DNA of 5,850 nt from Rhodothermota bacterium. GTDB taxonomy: Bacteria; Hydrogenedentota; Hydrogenedentia; Hydrogenedentales; GCA-2746185. Numbering within the stretch: the first letter of the stretch is position 1; the number at the start of each line of letters is the position of its first letter. Positions 1 to 5,850 of this stretch are shown one piece after another. The stretch lies in NCBI GenBank assembly GCA_009885415.1, contig VFKU01000486.1, forward strand, positions 1 to 5,850. The letters run 5' to 3'. A program made the position numbers and the translations under genes. Under the pieces are notes generated by a model that was not told where the DNA came from, searched no databases, and saw only the letters and a list, made by a program, of their open reading frames with translations.

Positions 1-174
1 GGCCGTGCCCGGTTTCACCTTCGATTGTACGGCCCACAGCGCGAGGTGCGGGTACACGTGGAAGCTCGGGAAGCGCGCGACGCCGCGATGTTCGAGGCGC
101 TGCCGCTTGAGGTATTCCTCGACCAGCGCACGCTGTACGGCGAACCAGCTTTCTTCCTCAGGGCTGATCGGCAT
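1..174 (-). CDS. DUF4826-like protein, N-terminal part (cut by window edge)
   Basis: Only the first 58 codons are present; the gene continues beyond base 1. The visible protein starts MPISPEEESWFAVQR and contains a helical stretch with VEEYLKRQ, followed by FPSFHVYPHLALWAVQSK at about residues 35-52. A W-x4-R helix followed by a proline-aromatic-HV-P-LALWA-QS-K motif resembles the DUF4826 family as I remember it, a group of small cytosolic proteins of unknown function. This assignment is from pattern memory, not a search. The ATG lies 8 bases after the acylase stop codon. An AGGA ribosome binding site overlaps that stop (bases 181-184), 6 bases before the ATG, so translation is probably coupled to the acylase gene and the two share a transcript. 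No function can be given. Confidence 0.72.
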   Translation of the reverse strand, partial: MPISPEEESWFAVQRALVEEYLKRQRLEHRGVARFPSFHVYPHLALWAVQSKVKPGTA

Positions 175-182
175 CGCTGTTC

Positions 183-2333
183 CTATTTCTCTCCCGGATG
201 GTATTTCTCAACGGTGTGCTTGTCGACGTCGTCGGCGTAGAACCATGCGTCCTTGAATTCCTGCTTCGAGAGGAGCGCGGCCTGATCGAAGAAATGCGGC
301 GAGTCCGGGTTTCCGCTTTGACCGAAATGGAGATAGGACTTCGCCTTCATGCGATCGCCGAACTCGACGACGGCCATGTACGACGCGCCGACGACGGCGT
401 AGCGGTTCTTGCGCTTCGGCGTGCTGGGCGTGTCGTAGACGGTGAAGGCGACGCCGAGCGGTCCGCGCACGCCGACCTGGGGAATGCTCGGGAGCGTGTC
501 CGAGAAGGGAACCGTCGCCGGCGCGGGCTGATAGGCGTGGCGTTGGAGCCGGTGGATGTCGCCATAGGGGACTTGCCACTTGCCGAAAAGTTTCGTGAGA
601 TTTTCGGCGGCGTTGATGAGCGCCTGGAAGCGCGCGGGGATGTCGTTGAGGTATTCCTTCTTTAGATCCTCGACCGGATACCCGCGGCCGTACAATTGCT
701 CGTACCACTCGACACAGAGCGTGGTCTGGGTCGAGGTGGCCGTGCTCTTGTAGTCCCAATCGAGCAGGTGCTCGATGTACGGCGCGACGCGCCCGGCGAG
801 GTCGGGGTTCGATTTCTTCAATTCCTCGAACCACTTCGCGTAGCGCGGCAGCTCCGTCATGGGCCAGTAGAGCGTCGTGTCGTAGGCCAGCTTCTGCCAA
901 TCGTCGAAGCCGATGTCGTGCGCGTTGCGCAGGAGGTAGCGCGACATCTTCGCGCGGCGCATGTCGTCGTTCGCGTCCTCGACCATGTAGGATGGAAAAT
1001 CTTTCGCCGAGTGCGCGCCATCATCCGTCGCGGTGAAGGGCGTCGAATTGCAACTTTCGACGTAGCCCGAAATCGGATTGAAGGACTGCGGCAATTCGTC
1101 GATCGGGTGCATGCCTTGCCATTCGGTCTTGAGATTCGCGCCGTCGACCGGCTTCTCCCAATCGAAGGAGGGGTCTTTGCGTGCGACCGCGCCGTTGTAG
1201 AGAAAATAGATGTTTCCATCGCGGTCGGCGTAGACGGTGTTGAACATTTGCAGGTCGATCGCGCTCGCCGCGGCGTGCCATTCTTCGAAATTCTTGGCCT
1301 TGGTCTGGCCGTAGGACTGCCTCATGCGGCTGCCCTCGAAGAGCTTGGCAATCTTCACCGCGAGATAATGCGTGTCGTCTTCCTTGGCCATGATGGGTCC
1401 GTAGTGCGATTTGCGGAAGGTGTATTCGCGCGATTCGAGGCCTTTGTCCGTCTTGACCTTGATCGTGTCCTTCCATTCCTCGGCGTGTTTGTATTCGTCG
1501 CCGTACTTGTACGCGAGCTTGTCGTCCGGCTTGTCGAAGGTAAGGCGGTAGACATCGCCCACGTCGGGTTCGTTCACCGTGTAGGCCCAGCCGACGTGGC
1601 CGTTGAAGCCCATCGTCGGGAAGGGCCCGCCGGGGAAGGTCGCGCCGGACATGTTCCAGCCCTCGTCGCTGGTGACGTGGACCTCAGTCCAGCAGCCCGT
1701 GCCGAACCACGGCTGGTGCGGATTGATGAAGAGCATCGCGTTGCCGTCGTGCGTTTTCGAGCCGCTGATCGCCCAGGCGTTTGAGCCTTCGTGGGCGCGC
1801 ATTTCTTCGGCGAGCGGCGCGAGCTTGGCTTGCGGCGCGTGCGCATGGCCGAGCAGCCGCATCATCATCAGGCCGCGCTCGTAGCAGAGCATATGGTAGG
1901 GCTCGTAGTGGGTGAAACCACGCGGCTTCACTTCGGGGTGGGTTTTCAGATAGTAGTTGTAACCCGCCGCGTAGGCTTCGCAGAAGGCTTGAAACTTCGG
2001 ATCGAGCGTGGCGTAGTCCGCTTTCGATTTCGACACGATCTGAAAGAGCGCGACCTTGAGGTCGTTGTCGAGGCCGGGCTCGCCGGCGACTTCGGCGTAG
2101 CGCCCGAGCACTTGCAACATCGTCTCCTCGACTTGCCAGAAGTGATCTTCGCAGGTGGCATAGGCGACGCCGAAGACGGCGCTCGCATCCGTCGGGCCTT
2201 TGATGTGGGGCACACCCCATTCGTCGCGCTGGATGGTGACCTGTTTCGCGTAGGTCTCGGCGAGGTCGGCCGAGGCGAACGCCGACACCAGCACCACGAG
2301 CAAGGGTCCAACGAAAAACGATGAACGCAACAT
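183..2333 (-). CDS. Secreted penicillin acylase family Ntn-hydrolase (AHL/aculeacin acylase type)
   Basis: This 716-residue protein belongs to the penicillin amidase (S45) family, which hydrolyses amide bonds between an acyl chain and an amine. Members are exported to the periplasm and cut themselves into alpha and beta chains. A Sec signal peptide is visible: MLRSS, a hydrophobic core, then ASA with likely cleavage after Ala22. The alpha chain has the typical RDEWGVPHI start (residues 36-44) and AYATCEDHFWQ. The autoprocessing site is HEGSNAW, so Ser184 should be the N-terminal nucleophile of the beta chain. Counting from it, His206 is beta-23 and Val253 is beta-70, the same spacing as the known acyl-homoserine-lactone acylase PvdQ. 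Asn429 (ESCNSTPF) is the likely oxyanion-hole residue. The C-terminal HFGQSGNPDSPHFFDQ stretch is also typical. A GGGAG ribosome binding site (2341-2345) lies 7 bases before the ATG. Length and motifs indicate an intact gene. The substrate is unknown: N-acyl homoserine lactones, lipopeptides or other acyl amides are all possible. Confidence 0.93.
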   Translation of the reverse strand: MLRSSFFVGPLLVVLVSAFASADLAETYAKQVTIQRDEWGVPHIKGPTDASAVFGVAYATCEDHFWQVEETMLQVLGRYAEVAGEPGLDNDLKVALFQIVSKSKADYATLDPKFQAFCEAYAAGYNYYLKTHPEVKPRGFTHYEPYHMLCYERGLMMMRLLGHAHAPQAKLAPLAEEMRAHEGSNAWAISGSKTHDGNAMLFINPHQPWFGTGCWTEVHVTSDEGWNMSGATFPGGPFPTMGFNGHVGWAYTVNEPDVGDVYRLTFDKPDDKLAYKYGDEYKHAEEWKDTIKVKTDKGLESREYTFRKSHYGPIMAKEDDTHYLAVKIAKLFEGSRMRQSYGQTKAKNFEEWHAAASAIDLQMFNTVYADRDGNIYFLYNGAVARKDPSFDWEKPVDGANLKTEWQGMHPIDELPQSFNPISGYVESCNSTPFTATDDGAHSAKDFPSYMVEDANDDMRRAKMSRYLLRNAHDIGFDDWQKLAYDTTLYWPMTELPRYAKWFEELKKSNPDLAGRVAPYIEHLLDWDYKSTATSTQTTLCVEWYEQLYGRGYPVEDLKKEYLNDIPARFQALINAAENLTKLFGKWQVPYGDIHRLQRHAYQPAPATVPFSDTLPSIPQVGVRGPLGVAFTVYDTPSTPKRKNRYAVVGASYMAVVEFGDRMKAKSYLHFGQSGNPDSPHFFDQAALLSKQEFKDAWFYADDVDKHTVEKYHPGEK

Positions 2334-2348
2334 GATTCTACTCCCTAT

Positions 2349-2666
2349 TCAATTAGTAAGATACTTTTGTTCGACCCGCATTGAGCCGAGAAATTCCGCC
2401 ACCGCTTCGCTCGCGTAAGTACCGTATGCGTCGGCCAGCGTGCCGCGTGGTCCGGTCGAGGTTTCGATGTAGTACAAAACCTCTTGATCGTCTTGACTCG
2501 AATGCCCCTCGAACCGTTCATGGCGTACGATGTGCGTCTGCTCCGGACGGAAGCGTTCACCCGTTTCTACGCACCGCAGGCCCCCTCGCTCGGCCAGAAA
2601 CGTGGAAGCGTAACCATCGTCCACGGCCTGATCGATGACTTCACTCAAGGTGGCCAGCACGCTCAT
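2349..2666 (-). CDS. Small conserved protein of the family often labelled 'phosphoribosylpyrophosphate synthetase'
   Basis: The 105-residue protein has an N-terminal helix (MSVLATLSEVIDQAVDDGY), a central HERFEGHSSQDDQEVLYYIE segment (residues 49-68) and a GTLADAYGTYAS segment (75-86). The pattern RFEG-S-DD-x-LY-I followed by G-L-DAYG-YA is that of a short bacterial family which databases often call phosphoribosylpyrophosphate synthetase. It lacks the length and PRPP-binding loop of that enzyme, so the name should not be taken as function. No signal peptide or membrane segment is seen. The start at 2666 is chosen because GGAG (2674-2677 on the plus strand as CTCC) lies 7 bases upstream. A longer reading to 2840 would run into tetR and adds an arginine-rich, shadow-like sequence. 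The gene ends 15 bases before the acylase start, which suggests co-transcription. Confidence 0.85.
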   Translation of the reverse strand: MSVLATLSEVIDQAVDDGYASTFLAERGGLRCVETGERFRPEQTHIVRHERFEGHSSQDDQEVLYYIETSTGPRGTLADAYGTYASEAVAEFLGSMRVEQKYLTN

Positions 2667-2752
2667 GGAAAAGCTCCAGACCCGTCGCAGCTCCGATCGA
2701 ATGAGAATAGCGCCGCGGCAGTCCGGGCGCAAGAACAACGTAGTGTGGGGTC
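2667..2752 (-). promoter_or_regulatory. Intergenic gap with a weak promoter candidate
   Basis: The 86 bases between the tetR stop and the small conserved gene hold a TTGCGC (2727-2732) and a TATTCT (2704-2709) separated by 17 bases on the minus strand. They match the sigma70 consensus at 3 and 4 of 6 positions, so this is only a candidate for a separate promoter of the acylase operon. I see no convincing hairpin with a T-run, so read-through from tetR is equally possible. Confidence 0.25.
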
Positions 2753-3367
2753 CTAACTGGGCGAGATATGTCTTTCCACCATGTCTATGAGTTGTTTCGA
2801 GGCGCGGGCGAGGTCGGTCGTGGCGGGATCGAGGACCCATTGGGTGAGGAGGCCCTCGATCGCGCCGAAAACGATTTGCGCGAGGACGGCGGCGTCGAAC
2901 TTTCCGAATTCGCCGGCGGCCTGGCCGTCACGCAGGATTTTTTCGAGGAAGCGGCGGATTTTCGTGTGGTGCTTGGCAATCACCTGTTGCCGGTGGGCCT
3001 GGCTGGTGATGGAGCTGAAGGAGTAGATCAGCGCGACGCAGTGGTCGCGGTTCTCCATGTTGAACCGAATCGTGGCTTCGATGTAGGTGCGCAGCCGATC
3101 GCTCTGCGCGGACTGCCGCTCGACCCGGCCGATGACGTATTCGTTCGGCGCTTCGAAGAGTTTCTTGATGCTCTGCTCGATGAGGTCGTTCTTGTTGCGG
3201 AAGTGGTAGGTGATGACCCCGGTGCTGACGCCCGCCGCCTCGGCGATATTGTTGAGCGTGGTATTGGCGAAGCCCCGCGTGGCAATGGTGCGGATCGCGG
3301 TGTCGACGATCTGCTTGCGGCGCAGTTCTTCGATGAGGCTTTTCTTTTTGGGCGCGCGAGTGGCCAT
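2753..3367 (-). CDS. TetR/AcrR family transcriptional regulator
   Basis: The 204-residue protein has the standard TetR layout and length. Residues 11-60 form the DNA-binding domain: a first helix (RRKQIVDTAIRTIATRGFANTTLNNIA), then the helix-turn-helix AEAAGVSTGVITYHFRNKNDLI. A larger all-helical ligand and dimer domain follows (about 65-204), with GAIEGLLTQWVLD near the end as is common in the family. A lysine-rich N-terminus (RAPKKKS) precedes the domain. The gene is divergent from an acyl-CoA dehydrogenase operon and shares a 104-base control region with it, which contains inverted half-sites. It probably represses itself and the beta-oxidation genes and may respond to an acyl-CoA or fatty acid; the ligand is inferred from the neighbours only. 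No clear Shine-Dalgarno lies before the ATG, so it may be weakly translated. The acylase genes follow in the same direction. Confidence 0.94.
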   Translation of the reverse strand: MATRAPKKKSLIEELRRKQIVDTAIRTIATRGFANTTLNNIAEAAGVSTGVITYHFRNKNDLIEQSIKKLFEAPNEYVIGRVERQSAQSDRLRTYIEATIRFNMENRDHCVALIYSFSSITSQAHRQQVIAKHHTKIRRFLEKILRDGQAAGEFGKFDAAVLAQIVFGAIEGLLTQWVLDPATTDLARASKQLIDMVERHISPS

Positions 3368-3392
3368 GGGTCGCCAAATGGGTTATGATGAC

Positions 3393-3422
3393 TTGACTGC
3401 GCCGAATTATAACCGGCATCAT
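3393..3422 (+). promoter_or_regulatory. Candidate promoter for the beta-oxidation operon
   Basis: TTGACT (3393-3398) and CATCAT (3417-3422) are separated by 18 bases and match the sigma70 -35 and -10 consensus at 5 and 4 of 6 positions. The predicted transcript would start near 3429, leaving about 43 bases of leader before the proposed GTG. The -10 lies inside one arm of the perfect inverted repeat, so a bound repressor would block it. Confidence 0.4.
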
Positions 3423-3435
3423 AACTTTATGTCCA
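3406..3435 (-). promoter_or_regulatory. Probable promoter of tetR
   Basis: On the minus strand TGGACA (3430-3435) and a perfect TATAAT (3406-3411) are separated by 18 bases. These are 5 of 6 and 6 of 6 matches to sigma70 consensus. Transcription would start near 3399, about 30 bases before the tetR ATG. One half-site overlaps the -10 and another lies in the spacer, which is the usual arrangement for autorepression. Confidence 0.6.
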
Positions 3436-3458
3436 CCGTTATAAAGGCCGATGGCCCT

Positions 3459-3464
3459 GGAGGA
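3459..3464 (+). promoter_or_regulatory. Ribosome binding site deciding the GTG start of the acyl-CoA dehydrogenase
   Basis: GGAGGA is a near-perfect Shine-Dalgarno sequence lying 7 bases before an in-frame GTG at 3472. The in-frame ATG at 3451 lies upstream of it, with only AAGG 3-4 bases before it. The ATG at 3481 is 16 bases away, which is too far. The GTG is therefore the best-supported start. Confidence 0.65.
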
Positions 3465-3471
3465 TTTCCCC

Positions 3472-4638
3472 GTGTGCGCGATGGTCGCTGAGCCCCGTCA
3501 AGACATCTACGAAGAAGAGCACCGGATGTTCCGCGACTCGCTGCGCAAGTTCCTGGAGGCCGAAGTCGCGCCGTACCACGCGCAGTGGGAGAAGGACGGC
3601 CAGGTCTCGCGCGAGGTCTGGCGCAAGGCGGGCGCGCAGGGCTTCCTGTGTCAGCAGGTGCCGGAGGAATTCGGCGGGATGGGCCTGCGCGATTTCCGCT
3701 ACAACGCGATTGTCGGTGAGGAAATCACGCGCGCGATGGCGTCAGGCGTCGGATTTACGCTGCAGAACGACATCATTTGTGACTACATCATTCACTACGG
3801 CACCGAAGAGCAGAAGCGAAAATATCTGCCGAAGATGGTCACAGGCGAAATCATCGGGTCGATCGCGATGTCGGAGCCGGGGACGGGCAGCGACTTGCAG
3901 GGGATCAAGACGAACGCGAAGCCGATGGGCGACTATTACATTCTGAACGGCCAGAAGACGTTCATCACGAACGGTATCCTGAGCGACCTGTGCATCGTTG
4001 TGGCGCGCACTTCGGACGTGAAGAGCCACACCGGCATCAGCTTGCTGCTCGTCGAGCGCGCGTGGGAGGGTTTCTCCAAGGGCAAGAAGCTCGACAAGAT
4101 CGGGATGCACGCGCAGGACACGGCGGAGCTGTTCTTTCAGGACGTGAAGGTGCCGCAGGACGCGGTCTTGGGCAGCCAGGAGGGGATGGGTTTCATCCAT
4201 CTGATGCAGCAGTTGCCGCAGGAGCGCCTGAGCATTGCGGTGGCGGCGGTGGCGGCGTGCGAGCAGGCACTGGCCGGGACAATTGACTACTGCAAAGAGC
4301 GCCACGCCTTCGGCAAACCAATCGGAACCTTCCAGAATTCGCGCTTCAAACTCGCCGAGATGAAGACCGAGACGACCATCGCGCGGATTTTCCTGAACGA
4401 TTGCATCATGTCGCTGAACGCGGGCCAACTCACGGTCGAGCGCGCGGCGATGGCGAAATGGTGGACAACGGAGTTGCAGAAGAAACTCATCGACCAGTGC
4501 CTGCAACTGCACGGCGGCTACGGCTACATGATGGAGTACCCGATTGCGAAGGCCTTCATCGACAGCCGCGCGCAGACGATTTACGGCGGCTCGACGGAAA
4601 TCATGAAAGAAATCATCGGCCGGGCGATGGGGTTCTAG
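3472..4638 (+). CDS. Acyl-CoA dehydrogenase, long-chain (ACADL-like) type
   Basis: The product oxidises acyl-CoA to trans-2-enoyl-CoA with FAD, the first step of beta-oxidation, in the cytosol. From the GTG start it has 388 residues, the usual length. The N-terminal helical domain starts with YEEEHRMFRDSLRKFLEAEVAP. The middle beta domain carries the flavin-binding signature AMSEPGTGSDLQG (about 132-144) and QKTFITNG. The C-terminal helical domain holds CKERHAFGKPIGTFQ and LQLHGGYGYMMEYP. The end reads IYGGSTEIMKEIIGR. In medium- and short-chain enzymes the base is the Glu of a YEG motif, but here that position is Gly372. LPQERLSIA instead supplies Glu251, as in mammalian ACADL and isovaleryl-CoA dehydrogenase. 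This supports a long-chain or branched-chain substrate, which is not proven. An alternative start at 3451 would add 7 residues. The gene leads an operon with an MFE-2-like enzyme 29 bases downstream and is divergent from tetR. Confidence 0.93.
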   Translation: MCAMVAEPRQDIYEEEHRMFRDSLRKFLEAEVAPYHAQWEKDGQVSREVWRKAGAQGFLCQQVPEEFGGMGLRDFRYNAIVGEEITRAMASGVGFTLQNDIICDYIIHYGTEEQKRKYLPKMVTGEIIGSIAMSEPGTGSDLQGIKTNAKPMGDYYILNGQKTFITNGILSDLCIVVARTSDVKSHTGISLLLVERAWEGFSKGKKLDKIGMHAQDTAELFFQDVKVPQDAVLGSQEGMGFIHLMQQLPQERLSIAVAAVAACEQALAGTIDYCKERHAFGKPIGTFQNSRFKLAEMKTETTIARIFLNDCIMSLNAGQLTVERAAMAKWWTTELQKKLIDQCLQLHGGYGYMMEYPIAKAFIDSRAQTIYGGSTEIMKEIIGRAMGF

Positions 4639-4667
4639 AGGCAGGCCGAGCTAGAGGAGCAACGACG

Positions 4668-5850
4668 ATGGCGAACCAACTTCGATTCGATGGGCGCGTG
4701 GCGATCGTGACCGGGGCGGGCGGCGGGCTGGGGCGGGCGCATGCGCTGCTGCTGGCGGGCCGGGGCGCGGCGGTGATCGTGAACGACTTGGGCGGGAGCG
4801 TCAGCGGCGAGGGCGCAAACACGTCGGCCGCGCAGAAGGTCGTGGACGAGATCAAGGCGGCCGGCGGCGAGGCCGTGGCGAATTTCGATTCCGTCGAGAA
4901 CGGCGAAGCGATCGTGCAGACGGCGCTGGACAAGTACAAACGAATCGACATCGTGATCAACAACGCCGGCATCCTGCGCGATGTGTCGTTCCACAAAATG
5001 ACCGATCAGGACTGGGATCTCGTTTACCGCGTACATGTGTTGGGCTCGTACAAGGTGACGAAGGCGGCCTGGCCGATCTTGCGCGAGGCGCAGTACGGCC
5101 GCGTGATCATGACGACCTCGGCCTCGGGTATCTACGGCAACTTCGGCCAGGCGAACTACAGCATGGCCAAGCTCGGCCTGCTTGGGTTTGCGAAGACCCT
5201 CGCGCACGAGGAGCAGACGAAGAACGTGTTTGTGAATTCCATCGCGCCGATCGCCGGATCGCGCATGACCGAGTCGGTGCTACCGAAGGAATTGGTCGAG
5301 CAGTTGAAGCCGGAGTTTGTGAGTCCACTGGCCGCATGGCTGTGTCACGAGGACTGCACCGAAAACGGCGGCCTCTTCGAGGTCGGCGCGGGCTACATCG
5401 GCAAGTTGCGCTGGGAGCGGACGAAAGGCACGAAATTTCACCTCGGCCGCGGGTTTACCGTGGACGATGTGCAGAAGAAGTGGGGCGAAATTTGCGACTT
5501 TGCCGACGCGACGCATCCCGGGACCTCGCAGGAAGCGATGATGCCGGCGGTCGAGAACCTCGCGACCCTCAAGCAGACGGCGGTCGTCGGCAATGAGAAC
5601 ATCCAGCCGGAGAAACTGATCGGTGCGAAGTTCGACGCGGCGTCGTTGCATTACAACGAGCGCGATCTGAGCCTGTACGCGCTGGGCATCGGCATGGCGC
5701 ACCACGGCCCGAGCGACCCGCGCGAATTGCAGTACGTGTATGAAGCGGCGGGCGCGGGCTTCAAGGCCTTCCCGACGTATGCGGTCATTTTTCCCTTCGG
5801 CACGCTGACCAAGTTGACGAACATGGAGGGCATCAAGTTCAATCCGATGA
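4668..5850 (+). CDS. MFE-2/HSD17B4-like (3R)-hydroxyacyl-CoA dehydrogenase fused to enoyl-CoA hydratase 2 (cut by window end)
   Basis: The open frame runs off the window after 394 codons. Residues 1 to about 300 are a short-chain dehydrogenase: TGAGGGLG nucleotide-binding motif (15-22), Asp40 in VNDLGG favouring NAD, NNAG (98-101), and Ser151, Tyr164 and Lys168 as catalytic residues. These fall at the same positions as I recall for mammalian peroxisomal MFE-2, and SASGIYGNFGQANYS is almost the same as that enzyme. A linker follows. From about residue 328, YNERDLSLYALGIG and LQYVYEAAGAGFKAFPTYAVI are the start of the MaoC-like hydratase 2 domain of the same protein. The catalytic Asp/His of that domain, and any SCP2 domain, lie outside the window. 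The enzyme would hydrate enoyl-CoA to (3R)-hydroxyacyl-CoA and oxidise it to 3-ketoacyl-CoA. AGGAG (4655-4659) lies 8 bases before the ATG, and the gap to the acyl-CoA dehydrogenase is 29 bases, so they form one operon. Confidence 0.93.
   Translation, partial: MANQLRFDGRVAIVTGAGGGLGRAHALLLAGRGAAVIVNDLGGSVSGEGANTSAAQKVVDEIKAAGGEAVANFDSVENGEAIVQTALDKYKRIDIVINNAGILRDVSFHKMTDQDWDLVYRVHVLGSYKVTKAAWPILREAQYGRVIMTTSASGIYGNFGQANYSMAKLGLLGFAKTLAHEEQTKNVFVNSIAPIAGSRMTESVLPKELVEQLKPEFVSPLAAWLCHEDCTENGGLFEVGAGYIGKLRWERTKGTKFHLGRGFTVDDVQKKWGEICDFADATHPGTSQEAMMPAVENLATLKQTAVVGNENIQPEKLIGAKFDAASLHYNERDLSLYALGIGMAHHGPSDPRELQYVYEAAGAGFKAFPTYAVIFPFGTLTKLTNMEGIKFNPM

Larger units (their letters stand above)
3382..3444. 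repeat. Four GTTATRA half-sites, likely TetR-family operator cluster
   Basis: A perfect 9-base inverted repeat, GTTATGATG at 3382-3390 and CATCATAAC at 3417-3425, flanks a third related copy, TTATAAC at 3407-3413. A fourth, GTTATAA, lies at 3438-3444. The two inner copies (ATTATAAC and ATCATAAC) are also direct repeats 12 bases apart. The copies overlap both candidate promoters of the divergent region. Binding by the adjacent TetR protein is inferred from position; the exact dyad spacing used is not clear. Confidence 0.5.

Noticed and set aside
696..1784. A 362-codon open frame on the plus strand, plus others at 198-665 and 1791-2324
   Set aside because: They lie antisense to the well-supported acylase gene, have valine- and arginine-rich composition typical of GC-rich shadow frames, and show no recognisable domain or ribosome binding site.
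2667..2840. N-terminal extension of the small conserved gene to an ATG at 2840
   Set aside because: It would overlap the end of tetR, adds an arginine-rich sequence without family similarity, and the start at 2666 has a well-placed GGAG.
2768..3388. A 206-codon plus-strand frame opposite tetR
   Set aside because: It is the antisense shadow of a clear TetR gene; its sequence is low in recognisable motifs.
3742..4512. A 256-codon minus-strand frame opposite the acyl-CoA dehydrogenase
   Set aside because: It is antisense to a gene with full family motifs and has shadow-like composition.
4639..4667. Possible terminator or regulatory site between the acyl-CoA dehydrogenase and the MFE-2-like gene
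   Set aside because: The 29 bases hold only the ribosome binding site; no hairpin with a T-run is seen.
1..5850. CRISPR array, tRNA, insertion sequence or phage/defence module
   Set aside because: I found no regularly spaced repeats, no tRNA-like fold, no transposase motifs and no terminal inverted repeats. The window is filled by ordinary metabolic and regulatory genes.

Overview
This is a GC-rich bacterial window with two back-to-back transcription units around a TetR-family regulator. It looks like chromosomal DNA of a Gram-negative-type bacterium, because one gene carries a Sec signal peptide on an Ntn-hydrolase of the kind exported to the periplasm and all start sites have Shine-Dalgarno sequences. 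I cannot name the taxon. The gene set (a bacterial HSD17B4-like multifunctional enzyme, an ACADL-like acyl-CoA dehydrogenase, a DUF4826-type protein) would fit a proteobacterium or a related uncultivated lineage. I see no transposase, tRNA, rRNA, CRISPR array or phage gene.

Left part, minus strand, read from right to left: the TetR regulator (3367-2753), a short intergenic gap (2752-2667) with only a weak promoter candidate, a 105-residue protein of a small conserved family (2666-2349), a secreted penicillin-acylase/acyl-homoserine-lactone-acylase type Ntn-hydrolase of 716 residues (2333-183), and the first 58 codons of a DUF4826-like gene (174-1, cut by the window edge). Gaps inside the last three genes are 15 and 8 bases, so they look like an operon, possibly continuing from tetR.

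Middle (3368-3471): a compact divergent control region. It holds a good sigma70-type promoter for tetR, a candidate promoter for the plus-strand genes, and four copies of a GTTATRA half-site, including a perfect 9-base inverted repeat. This is the expected layout for an autoregulated TetR repressor that also controls its neighbours.

Right part, plus strand: an ACADL-like acyl-CoA dehydrogenase (3472-4638, probably starting at GTG) followed 29 bases later by a gene running off the window end (4668-5850). That gene encodes an MFE-2-like fusion of (3R)-hydroxyacyl-CoA dehydrogenase and enoyl-CoA hydratase 2. Together they could carry out the first three steps of fatty-acyl-CoA beta-oxidation through the 3R-hydroxy intermediate, leaving thiolysis to a gene elsewhere. 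A speculative link between the halves is that the exported acylase releases fatty acids from N-acyl compounds, which the plus-strand enzymes then oxidise under one TetR regulator. The families are well supported; the functional link is inference.
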